A stretch of 17,502 nt of DNA, taken from NCBI RefSeq assembly GCF_936927845.1, contig NZ_CAKZHV010000017.1, positions 1 through 17,502 of the forward strand. Direction: 5' to 3'. The DNA is from an uncultured Sphingomonas sp. (lineage in GTDB: Bacteria > Pseudomonadota > Alphaproteobacteria > Sphingomonadales > Sphingomonadaceae). A program made the position numbers and the translations under genes. Below are positions 5,846 through 12,258 of the stretch, piece after piece. The notes beneath the pieces were generated by a model that saw nothing but the letters and a program-made list of their open reading frames with translations, ran no database searches and was not told the DNA's origin. Numbering within the stretch: position 1 is the stretch's first letter; the number at the start of each line of letters is the position of its first letter.

Positions 5846-6796
5846 ATGACGAACGCCGAACCCAGCCCTTGGTTGCTGTTGATCCCGCAGCTTCCCGCCA
5901 AGCCCGCCTATTTGCGGGTGAAGGTGTGGCGGCGTTTGCAGGCGATCGGGGCCGCGCCGCTCAAGAACGCGGTCCACGCGCTCCCCAACCGCGCCGACAC
6001 TCGCGCGCTGTTCGAGGATTTGCACCGCGAGATTGCCGACAATGGCGGCGAGGCGCTGATCCTAGAGGCGCGGCTGGTAGGTGGCATCGGTGACCCCGAG
6101 CTTCGCGGAACTTTCGACGCGGCGCGCGATGCCGATTACGAGGAGCTGGCGCGCGAGGCGCGGACCTTGGCGGAAGGCGAGTATGTTCCCCCCGGCGAGG
6201 TTCGCCGGTTGCGCCGCCGGCTGGACGAGATCGCCGCGATCGACTTCTTCGGCGCGCACGGGCGGCAAACGGCCGAGGCGGCGCTTGCCCCGGCGGAAGC
6301 CCGGGCGGGCCAGCACCCCGACGTGACCGGGCCGGGCGCGCCCGAGCTGGCCCAGGCCGAGCTTCGCGGGCGCACCTGGGTCACGCGCGTCCACATCCAC
6401 GTCGACCGCATCGCGTCAGCGTGGTTGATCCGGCGCTTCATCGACCCGGACGCGACCTTCAAGTTCGTGGAGGGCAAGGGTTACGCCCCCGAGCCCGGCG
6501 AGCTGCGCTTCGACATGGCGGACGCCGAGTTCACGCACGAAGGCGACCGCTGCACCTTCGAGACGCTGGTGTTCCGCCGAGGGCTCGACGGCGACCCGGC
6601 GCTCGTCGCGCTGTCGGAGATCATCCACGACCTCGACATCGCCGACGACAAGTTCGGCCGGCCGGAGACGGCCGGCGTCAGCGCGCTGATCGAGGGGATA
6701 TGCGCCGCCACGCCCGACGACCCCGACCGGCTCGCGCGAGGCGCGGGCGCGCTCGACGGCTTCTACGCCCACTTCACCAGGCGACGAGGAGAATGA
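5846..6796 (+). CDS. chrB: ChrB chromate-resistance regulator
   Basis: A 316-residue protein with the two-part layout of ChrB. The N-terminal domain begins PWLLLIPQLPAKPAYLRVKVWRRL and contains LKNAVHALPN. The C-terminal ChrB domain contains WVTRVHIHVDRIASAWLIRRFIDP, FDMADAEFTHEGDRCTFE and IIHDLDIADDKFGRPE. Family knowledge: ChrB senses chromate and controls chrA in Ochrobactrum-type chromate transposons. The longer frame starting at 5729 was rejected because family similarity begins just after the ATG at 5846 and the likely promoter lies inside the extension. The ribosome binding site is weak. The stop overlaps an ATG at the start of chrA (ATGA), so the two are expected to be co-translated. 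Confidence 0.92.
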   Translation: MTNAEPSPWLLLIPQLPAKPAYLRVKVWRRLQAIGAAPLKNAVHALPNRADTRALFEDLHREIADNGGEALILEARLVGGIGDPELRGTFDAARDADYEELAREARTLAEGEYVPPGEVRRLRRRLDEIAAIDFFGAHGRQTAEAALAPAEARAGQHPDVTGPGAPELAQAELRGRTWVTRVHIHVDRIASAWLIRRFIDPDATFKFVEGKGYAPEPGELRFDMADAEFTHEGDRCTFETLVFRRGLDGDPALVALSEIIHDLDIADDKFGRPETAGVSALIEGICAATPDDPDRLARGAGALDGFYAHFTRRRGE

Positions 6797-6798
6797 CG

Positions 6799-8202
6799 AT
6801 GGAGGCGACCGCGACCGCGCCGATCGCAGGCCCGAGCCCGCGGGATCACGGCATCCCCTTCGGCGAAGCGCTGCGGGTCTGGGCCAAGGTTGCCGCCTTA
6901 AGCTTCGGCGGCCCGGCCGGCCAGATCGCGATGATGCACCGCGTGCTGGTCGAGGAGCGGCGATGGATCGGCGAGGAGCGGTTCCTTCACGCGCTCAACT
7001 ATTGCATGTTGCTGCCCGGCCCCGAGGCGCAGCAGCTCGCCATCTACATCGGCTGGCTGCTCCACAAGACCAAGGGCGGGCTTGTCGCTGGCGCGCTGTT
7101 CGTGCTCCCCGGCCTGGTCGCGATCATGGCGCTGAGCTGGGTCTATGCGCTGTTCGGCAACGTCCCCTTTGTTGAGGCGCTGTTCTTCGGCTTGAAGGCC
7201 GCCGTGCTCGCAATCGTGCTTCAGGCCGTCGTGCGCATCGGCTCGCGCGCGCTGAAGAACAACGTCATGCGCGGGATCGCGGCGGCATCGTTCGTGGCGA
7301 TCTTCTTCCTTGGCGTTCCTTTCCCGATCATCATTCTTGCGGCCGCCATCGCCGGCTTCCTTGGCGGGCGCGCACGCCACCCCGCCTTCATGGGCGGGGG
7401 CAGCCACGGTGCATCGGGCGGCAAGATCGTCCGCGATGCCGAAACCGCGCTTGGCGAGCACGTCCCCGACCACGCCCGCCCCAGCCTCGCATGGTCGCTC
7501 CGGATCAGCGGTGCGCTCCTCGCGCTGTGGCTCGCGCCGATTGCGGCGCTGCTCGCGTCAGTCGGACCGGGCAATGTGTTCACGCAGATCGCGCTGTTCT
7601 TCTCCAAGATGGCGGTGGTGACGTTCGGGGGCGCTTACGCCGTGCTCGCCTATGTCGCTCAGCAGGCCGTCGAAAACTACGGCTGGCTTCGTCCCGGCGA
7701 GATGCTGGACGGACTTGGCATGGCGGAGACGACGCCGGGGCCGCTGATCATCGTGACGCAGTTCGTCGGCTTCATGGGCGCGTTCCGGCAAGCGACCGGC
7801 TTGCCCCCGCTGCTCGCCGCCACCTTGGGGGGCTTGCTCACGACCTGGGTGACGTTCGTGCCTTGCTTCCTCTGGATCTTCCTGGGCGCGCCGTTCATCG
7901 AGAAGCTGCGCGGTAACAAGGCGCTGTCGGCCGCGCTCGCCGCCATCACCGCAGCCGTGGTCGGCGTGGTGCTCAATCTGGCGGTGTGGTTCGCGCTCCA
8001 CACCCTGTTTCACCAAGTCCGCGCCCTGCCGATCGCCGGCAGGACGCTGGACGTGCCGGTGTTGTCCACCCTCGACCCGGCCGCGCTAGCGTTGACCGTC
8101 GCGGCCCTGGTCGCGATGTTCCGGTTCAAGTCGGGCGTGATCCCGACCTTAGGCGCGTGCGCCGCGGCGGGCGTCGCGCTTCGCTTGTCCGGGCTCGCTT
8201 AG
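6799..8202 (+). CDS. chrA: ChrA chromate efflux transporter, two-domain form
   Basis: A CHR-superfamily inner-membrane transporter of about 467 residues that expels chromate. It has the long-chain form with two homologous halves. The N half has SFGGPAGQIAMMHR and MLLPGPEAQQLAIYIGW; the C half has TFGGAYAVLAYV and MAETTPGPLIIVTQFVGF. About ten hydrophobic helices and a variable linker after GGRARHPAF are visible. Two start codons are possible: ATG 6793 overlaps the chrB stop but lies only 1 nt from AGGAG, whereas ATG 6799 has the normal 7-nt spacing, so I chose 6799. It is the second gene of the chrBA operon. Its stop overlaps by 4 bp the stop of the convergent DUF3147 gene. No chrC or chrF is present. 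Confidence 0.93.
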   Translation: MEATATAPIAGPSPRDHGIPFGEALRVWAKVAALSFGGPAGQIAMMHRVLVEERRWIGEERFLHALNYCMLLPGPEAQQLAIYIGWLLHKTKGGLVAGALFVLPGLVAIMALSWVYALFGNVPFVEALFFGLKAAVLAIVLQAVVRIGSRALKNNVMRGIAAASFVAIFFLGVPFPIIILAAAIAGFLGGRARHPAFMGGGSHGASGGKIVRDAETALGEHVPDHARPSLAWSLRISGALLALWLAPIAALLASVGPGNVFTQIALFFSKMAVVTFGGAYAVLAYVAQQAVENYGWLRPGEMLDGLGMAETTPGPLIIVTQFVGFMGAFRQATGLPPLLAATLGGLLTTWVTFVPCFLWIFLGAPFIEKLRGNKALSAALAAITAAVVGVVLNLAVWFALHTLFHQVRALPIAGRTLDVPVLSTLDPAALALTVAALVAMFRFKSGVIPTLGACAAAGVALRLSGLA

Positions 8203-8549
8203 AGCTGGAGCCCGAAGCGCGGCCCCACCCACGTCATCGCGAGGTAGAGCGCAACCGTGAGGAGACACCCCGAGGCGAGCGCCAGCCAGAACGGCGCGCC
8301 GCGGTTGAGCATCGCCGCAATGAGTAGGAACATCGGCAAGGACGGCAGCACGTACCAGAAGGTCGCGCCGGCATGGGCCGCCATGCGCGCCCGATCGTGC
8401 GTGTCGCGCCAGAGCCAGATCATGCCCAGCACCGAGACGAGCGGGAGCGAGGCGATCAGCGCGCCGAAACCGGGGCTGCGCTTGGCGATCTCCGACACGG
8501 CGACGATGATGACGGCCGATATGCCGGCCTTGAGAAGCAGGTAGAGCAT
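8199..8549 (-). CDS. DUF3147 small membrane protein
   Basis: A 116-residue protein with about four hydrophobic helices: LYLLLKAGISAVIIVAVSE, FGALIASLPLVSVLGMIWLW, FWYVLPSLPMFLLIAAML and FWLALASGCLLTVALYLAMT. The pattern P-G-F-G-A-L-I-A-S-L-P-L and the length match DUF3147, a family of unknown function often found beside metal transporters. Its ATG overlaps the dmeF stop by one base (TGATG), so it is translationally coupled to dmeF and belongs to the second dmeRF operon. The first dmeRF operon lacks it. A helper role in metal efflux is only a guess from context. Confidence 0.85.
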   Translation of the reverse strand: MLYLLLKAGISAVIIVAVSEIAKRSPGFGALIASLPLVSVLGMIWLWRDTHDRARMAAHAGATFWYVLPSLPMFLLIAAMLNRGAPFWLALASGCLLTVALYLAMTWVGPRFGLQL

Positions 8550-9490
8550 CAGCGCACCTCGACCGTGAGGTGCGCCAGCTCGTGAACCGGCGCGAGCCGC
8601 TGGCGGACCAGCTCGCCATTCCGAACGCCGGCGACGCTGACGATCGCCGCGTGCGCTTCCGGTCCGACCTTCCAGACGTGCAGGTCGGTCACTCGGGCGT
8701 CGCCGGGAGCTTCGACCAGCTCGCGCACCTCGTCGGCGACATGCGCGTCGGTGCGATCGAGCAGGACGGCGGCCGTGTCGCGCATCAGGCTCCATGACCA
8801 GCGGGCGATGACGACCGCGCCGACGATCCCCATGACCGGGTCCATCCAGACCCAGCCGAGATACCGGCCGGCGAGCAGCGCCGCGATGGCGAGGACCGAG
8901 GTGAGCGCGTCGGCGAGGACATGAACATAGGCCGAGCGGAGGTTGTTGTCGCCGCCGTGAGAGCCGTGGGCGTGCGCATGATCGTGCCCGTGGTGATGAT
9001 CGTGCCCGGGCCCGTGCCCGTGATGGTGGTGACCGCTCGAGAGCAGAAAGGCGCTGGCGATGTTCACACCTAGGCCGACGACGGCAATGATCGTGGCCTC
9101 CCCGAATGCGACCGTGATGGGCTGAAACAGGCGCAGCACCGATTCCACCCCGATCCCGAGCGCGATCAGGCCGAGCACCATGGCCGAGGCGAAACCGGCG
9201 AGGTCGCCAACCTTGCCGGTGCCGAAGCTATAGGCCGGGTTGCGCGCGTGACGCTTGGCATACGCATAAGCCGCCGCAGCGACCGAGAGCGCGCCGGCGT
9301 GCGTCGCCATGTGGAACCCGTCCGCGAGCAGCGCCATCGAGCCGGTCAGGTATCCGGCGATGATTTCGCCGACCATCATCACGGCTGTGAGTGCGACCAC
9401 CCACAGGGTTCGGCGGGCGTTCTCGTCGTGCGAGCTGCCCAGGAAAACGTGATCGTGGGCAAAGCGGTCGATTTCGGAAGCGGTAGGCAT
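8549..9490 (-). CDS. dmeF: Cation diffusion facilitator, DmeF-type Co2+/Ni2+ efflux (copy 2)
   Basis: A 313-residue paralogue of the 362-1306 product with the same domains: HDHVFLG near the N-terminus, TM2 site LADGFHMATH, TM5 site HVLADALTS and a C-terminal dimer domain (TDLHVWKVGPEAH). The His-rich loop differs in detail (HHHHGHGPGHDHHHGHDHAHAHG), with a Gly-Pro break that copy 1 lacks. I chose the ATG at 9490; a TTG three codons upstream is also open. A TAGGA overlapping the dmeR stop gives a ribosome binding site about 9 nt before this ATG. It lies between dmeR (11-bp gap) and the coupled DUF3147 gene. It is expected to extend Co/Ni tolerance or to respond over a different range from copy 1. 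Confidence 0.93.
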   Translation of the reverse strand: MPTASEIDRFAHDHVFLGSSHDENARRTLWVVALTAVMMVGEIIAGYLTGSMALLADGFHMATHAGALSVAAAAYAYAKRHARNPAYSFGTGKVGDLAGFASAMVLGLIALGIGVESVLRLFQPITVAFGEATIIAVVGLGVNIASAFLLSSGHHHHGHGPGHDHHHGHDHAHAHGSHGGDNNLRSAYVHVLADALTSVLAIAALLAGRYLGWVWMDPVMGIVGAVVIARWSWSLMRDTAAVLLDRTDAHVADEVRELVEAPGDARVTDLHVWKVGPEAHAAIVSVAGVRNGELVRQRLAPVHELAHLTVEVR

Positions 9491-9501
9491 CGAGCACAAT
9501 C

Positions 9502-9777
9502 CTACTTGGCGTAACGGCGGATCACCGCCAGCAGCTCGTCGGCTCCGTGGGCGCGCTCCTCGTCCGTCAGCCCCGACCGAGCAACGTGCGCTTCCAGGTG
9601 TTCGGCGATAATTTCGTCCATCAGCCCGTTCACCGCGCCGCGGACGGCCGCGACCAAGTGCAGAACCGTCGCGCAGGAGTCGCCTGACGTGAGGCCGCGT
9701 TCGACGGCCCCGACTTGGCCGGCGATACGACGCACGCGTGCGATCAGGTCGGCGTTGGAACCGGAGAGATGAGCCAT
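9502..9777 (-). CDS. dmeR: RcnR/CsoR-family nickel/cobalt-sensing repressor DmeR (copy 2)
   Basis: A 91-residue repressor with the same ligand set as copy 1: His3 (MAHLSG), Cys35 (GDSC), His60 and His64 (AEHLEAH). The central helix RGAVNGLMDEIIAEHLEAHV is unchanged. Differences gather at the N-terminus and around residues 28-37 and 66-80. The start at 9777 was chosen over 9816 because it gives M-x-H and follows a G-rich tract. With ligands and DNA-contact regions so alike, each DmeR could bind the other operon, so cross-regulation is plausible. Confidence 0.92.
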   Translation of the reverse strand: MAHLSGSNADLIARVRRIAGQVGAVERGLTSGDSCATVLHLVAAVRGAVNGLMDEIIAEHLEAHVARSGLTDEERAHGADELLAVIRRYAK

Positions 9778-9795
9778 ATACCCCCCTCCCCTATG
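9775..9795 (-). promoter_or_regulatory. Putative DmeR operator of the second operon
   Basis: The + strand reads CATATACCCCCC, then TCCCCTATG: a run of six C preceded by ATATA and flanked by CATA and TATG arms. The core ATACCCCCCT is shared with the first operon at 1596-1605. Here the G-tract lies only 3 nt from the ATG, so it overlaps the ribosome binding region even more closely, and the CAT arm is the start codon itself. Confidence 0.55.
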
Positions 9796-9850
9796 CCGGG
9801 CAGATCGCAAGAACAACCCGGCGCATTACCGCTGTTCAGAAAACGGCCGG

Positions 9851-11351
9851 GGCCGTTGAAAAAGGCGGGGTGATCCGATCGCGTTCCTAACGGGTTCCCT
9901 GCTTCGACACATCGGGAGCAGCGGCCATGATGGGTGAGCAACAGCGAGGCGGCAAGGGTGCAGGTTGGCGGGCGCTGGGAGCGATGATCGCCGCCGATCA
10001 CATCCTACGCAGGATAGACGGGCTGATCGACCTGGGTGAACTGCGCGATGCGCTCGCGCCGCACTATAGTCGCCGTGGGCGTCCCTCGATCGTGCCCGAA
10101 TTGCTGATCCGCATGGCGCTGATCGCTCGCCTCTATGGCATCACGTCGGAACGCCGTCTGTGCGAGGAAGTCCGCTTCAACCTCGCCTACCGCTGGTTCT
10201 GCCGATTGCCGCTCGACGCGCCGGTGCCGCACCACTCGACGTTCAGCAAGAACCGGCATGGCCGCTTCCGCGATGCCGGCATCTTCCGCATCCTGTTCGA
10301 GCAGACGGTGCGGCGCTGCGCCGACGCGGGGCTGATCGCCCACAAGGATGCGGCAATCGACGCATCGTTCGTCGCGGCCGATGCAAGCTGGCAGCGCAAG
10401 ATGCGGGATGCCGATATGGCCGCGCCCCGACTTCCCCGCCCGGTTTGTGAATGGCTGGCGGATCAGGCCAATGCTCCACCGCAGGAACATGGCGTACCGC
10501 GTGGCAAGCCGGCCGAGGTGTCACGCACCGATCCGGCGTCGGCATGGTCTGCGCGCACGGCGCGGGGCCGGTTCGGCTATGCCCTGAATGTCCTGATTGA
10601 CACGCCGGGAGGGGTAACGATCGACGTGGAGGCCAGCCCCGCCCGCTTTGCGGCGGAAGTCGATGCGGGGCGGACAATGCTGGCACGGGCCGATGATCGG
10701 TTCGGCTACCGGCCAAAGCGTGTCGCGGCCGACACCGCCTATGGCAGCGCCGCGTTCCTGGCGTTCGTCACCGATCGCGGCACCATCCCGCATATCCCGG
10801 TGCTGGAACGATCCGAACAGACCAAGGGCAAATTCCCCCGCGAAGCCTTCCGCTATGAACGGGAGCAGGACCGCTATGTCTGCCCCGCTGGGAAGATACT
10901 GGCCTTTCGCGGTGCCGATCGTCGGGCCGGCTTCCTCCGATACAGCGCTAGTCCTGCCGATTGCCGCGCCTGCCACCTCAAACGAAAATGCACCGCAGGC
11001 AGCAACAGGTCGGTCACGCACAGCGAACATGAGAACGTGCGCGAGCTGGTGCGCGGCGAGATGCAGACGCCCCTGTTCAAGCGGTCGATGCGGCTGCGTC
11101 GAGGCGTCGAGCGGGTGTTTGCCGATGCGAAGGGCAAGCGGGGACTGACTCGCTTGCACCTTCGCGGCCTGCGCGGTGCCGAGGAAGAGTTTCTGTTGGG
11201 TGCGACGATTGCCAATCTCGTGCTGTTGGCCCGCCCCGATGCGCAACCGGCCCAGACCCGCCGCCCGCCTCCGGTGCCGGAACGCATCGACCACATGGCC
11301 CGGATCAGCCGGGGCCGGTTCGAGCAATCCTATTACGCGACGATCTTCTGA
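9851..11351 (+). mobile_element. IS1182-type element, left end visible, right end not found
   Basis: A GGCCGTTGAAAAA at 9851-9863 resembles the terminal sequence of the element at 2571-4074 and precedes the transposase by about 65 bp. On the other side the transposase stop at 11351 is followed after 6 bp by the end of the resolvase gene, and no TTTTTCAAC occurs there. The right end is therefore missing, or the element's true limits differ from my guess. Confidence 0.55.
9927..11351 (+). CDS. IS1182-family transposase, intact
   Basis: A 474-residue DDE transposase. The N-terminal DUF772-type domain includes DHILRRIDGLIDL, GRPSIVPELLIRM and SERRLCEEVRFNLAYRWFCRL. The catalytic core shows Asp in AAIDASFVAADAS, Asp in VAADTAYGSA and Glu in RGVERVFADAKGKRG. 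A cysteine cluster (CPAGK...CRACHLKRKC) lies between the second Asp and the Glu. It resembles the broken transposase at 2651-4000 along its length but is clearly a different element. The C-terminal tail past NLVLLARPD is longer than in the other copy and rich in Pro and Arg. No stop or frameshift interrupts it, so the protein may be active even if the element's end is lost. Confidence 0.88.
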   Translation: MMGEQQRGGKGAGWRALGAMIAADHILRRIDGLIDLGELRDALAPHYSRRGRPSIVPELLIRMALIARLYGITSERRLCEEVRFNLAYRWFCRLPLDAPVPHHSTFSKNRHGRFRDAGIFRILFEQTVRRCADAGLIAHKDAAIDASFVAADASWQRKMRDADMAAPRLPRPVCEWLADQANAPPQEHGVPRGKPAEVSRTDPASAWSARTARGRFGYALNVLIDTPGGVTIDVEASPARFAAEVDAGRTMLARADDRFGYRPKRVAADTAYGSAAFLAFVTDRGTIPHIPVLERSEQTKGKFPREAFRYEREQDRYVCPAGKILAFRGADRRAGFLRYSASPADCRACHLKRKCTAGSNRSVTHSEHENVRELVRGEMQTPLFKRSMRLRRGVERVFADAKGKRGLTRLHLRGLRGAEEEFLLGATIANLVLLARPDAQPAQTRRPPPVPERIDHMARISRGRFEQSYYATIF

Positions 11352-11357
11352 CGCCAA

Positions 11358-11924
11358 TTAACCAGGTTCGCGCTCGGTCGCAGGGAAGTGGCGATAGAAG
11401 GTGGAACGGCCGACCTGTAGCAGCTTCGCGACCTTCGCTGGTTTGTCGCCAGCCTTGAGCAGCTTGCGGGCGGTGTCGAGCATGTCGGGCGTCATGACTG
11501 ACTTGCGGCCTCCGCCCGTGCCGCCCTTGGCCCGTGCCGCTGCCAAACCGGCAATCGTCCGTTCCTTTATCAGCTCGCGCTCCATCTCCGCGACGGAAGC
11601 GAGGATATGGAACAGCAGCCGCCCGGATGGAGTGGCCGTGTCGAACCCGTCCGTCAGCGATCGAAAATCAATCTTGCGAGCGGACAGGTCGGCCGCCAGT
11701 TCGATCAAGCCCCCGATCGAACGGCCAAGGCGATCGAGCTTCCATATCACCAGCGTGTCACCCGCCCGCACGAAATTGAGGGCTTCGGTCAGACCGGGAC
11801 GGTTCAACTTCGCGCCGCTCACCTTGTCGGTGAACAGCTTTTCGCACCCGGCCTTGGTCAGCGCATCGGTTTGTAGTGTCAGGTCTTGGTCGGAGGTCGA
11901 GACACGCGCATAACCAACCAGCAT
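11358..11924 (-). CDS. Small serine recombinase, resolvase/invertase type
   Basis: A 188-residue recombinase of the Tn3 resolvase/Gin class. The N-terminal catalytic domain shows YARVSTSDQ with the nucleophile serine, VSGAKLNRPGL, WKLDRLGRS with active-site Arg residues, and MERELIKERT at the start of the dimer helix. The C-terminal helix-turn-helix is KAGDKPAKVAKLLQVGRSTFYRHF. These enzymes resolve cointegrates or invert DNA at paired sites with 2-bp staggered cuts. No transposase of the Tn3 family is seen beside it, so it is a solitary resolvase or a relic. Its start codon is inside an inverted repeat that leads into a half-site array, which suggests self-repression. It may act on the 27-bp sites further right. 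Confidence 0.9.
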   Translation of the reverse strand: MLVGYARVSTSDQDLTLQTDALTKAGCEKLFTDKVSGAKLNRPGLTEALNFVRAGDTLVIWKLDRLGRSIGGLIELAADLSARKIDFRSLTDGFDTATPSGRLLFHILASVAEMERELIKERTIAGLAAARAKGGTGGGRKSVMTPDMLDTARKLLKAGDKPAKVAKLLQVGRSTFYRHFPATEREPG

Positions 11925-11990
11925 GAGTCCCGTTATCCCATCTCAAACAGCGAATTTCGGGACTCATATTTCGGGAACATATTTTGGGAA
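11923..11990 (-). promoter_or_regulatory. res-like/operator array upstream of the resolvase
   Basis: A perfect 10-bp inverted repeat, ATGAGTCCCG (11923-11932) and CGGGACTCAT (11958-11967), has a 25-bp spacer. Two more half-sites follow, CGGGAA (11972-11977) and TTGGGAA (11984-11990), spaced 14 and 13 bp. One more, ATCCCA, lies at 11935-11940. The inner arm includes the resolvase start codon and the GGGA before it. Small serine resolvases usually bind arrays of inverted 12-bp half-sites next to their own gene, so both recombination and autoregulation are plausible. Confidence 0.55.
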
Positions 11991-12033
11991 AGCCCCAGCG
12001 GAGATACGACGCATTTTTGTGGCGGTGACGATC

Positions 12034-12060
12034 GTCCCGTTGGAGGTTCCCATTCGGGAC
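12034..12060 (+). repeat. 27-bp half-site repeat B
   Basis: GTCCCG, 7 bp, TTCCC, ATT, CGGGAC. It shares layout and spacing with the four copies at 15447, 15484, 16394 and 16430. The last 14 bases (TTCCCATTCGGGA and on into GGC) are closest to 16443-16456. The DNA just before it (GGCGGTGACGATC) also resembles the matching DNA before the 16430 copy. A second subsite at the expected upstream place is not preserved. Confidence 0.6.
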
Positions 12061-12258
12061 GGCAGGTGCCGACCACGGCTCGTCGTTCTCCGACGCGGTC
12101 GTAAACGGCCGCTTTTGCCTTAACCCGCCACCCCGTCTCGTCGAGCGTTCCGGCACTAGCCCGGCCAAGCTACGCCATCCAAAGAGCCCAATTTATACCT
12201 GGATACAGCCGCTCACTACCGCATAGTGAATGGGACATGCTTGACACGTAATTGCGGG
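12061..12258. other. Gap between repeat B and the NACHT gene
   Basis: The 334 bp between the resolvase start and the NACHT stop hold the half-site array, repeat B and this 198-bp remainder. I see no coding frame with family resemblance here. Base composition changes along it from GC-rich to visibly more AT-rich near 12190, which may mark the edge of the transferred module. Confidence 0.4.
12213..12229 (-). terminator. Short hairpin downstream of the NACHT gene
   Basis: TCACTA, CCGCA, TAGTGA: a perfect 6-bp stem with a 5-base loop, about 30 bp past the NACHT stop. It has no T-run, so it is at best a weak or RNA-stabilising terminator. Confidence 0.25.

Larger units (their letters stand above)
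8549..9777 (-). repeat. dmeF-dmeR block, second of two directly oriented copies
   Basis: Partner of the block at 362-1592. Recombination between the two would delete the intervening IS element and chromate genes and leave one hybrid operon. The sequence divergence makes this less frequent than between identical repeats. Confidence 0.75.

Noticed and set aside
6421..6798. Open frame upstream of chrA, giving a 593-residue reading
   Set aside because: It is the chrB coding region read in another frame, rich in Arg and Ala; ChrA similarity begins only after 6799.
10521..11357. 278-residue minus-strand frame opposite the intact transposase
   Set aside because: Antisense shadow of a clear transposase gene.
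11923..12060. Regular short repeats considered as a small CRISPR array
   Set aside because: Units are only about 6-10 bp, palindromic and separated by 8-26 bp, with no cas genes; this fits recombinase or repressor half-sites instead.
11758..12168. Minus-strand frame running from upstream into the resolvase gene
   Set aside because: It overlaps the resolvase in another frame and passes through the half-site array and repeat B; the protein resembles nothing.
12242..12247. TTGACA -35-like box
   Set aside because: No -10 at a usable distance, and it would point into the end of the NACHT gene on the opposite strand.
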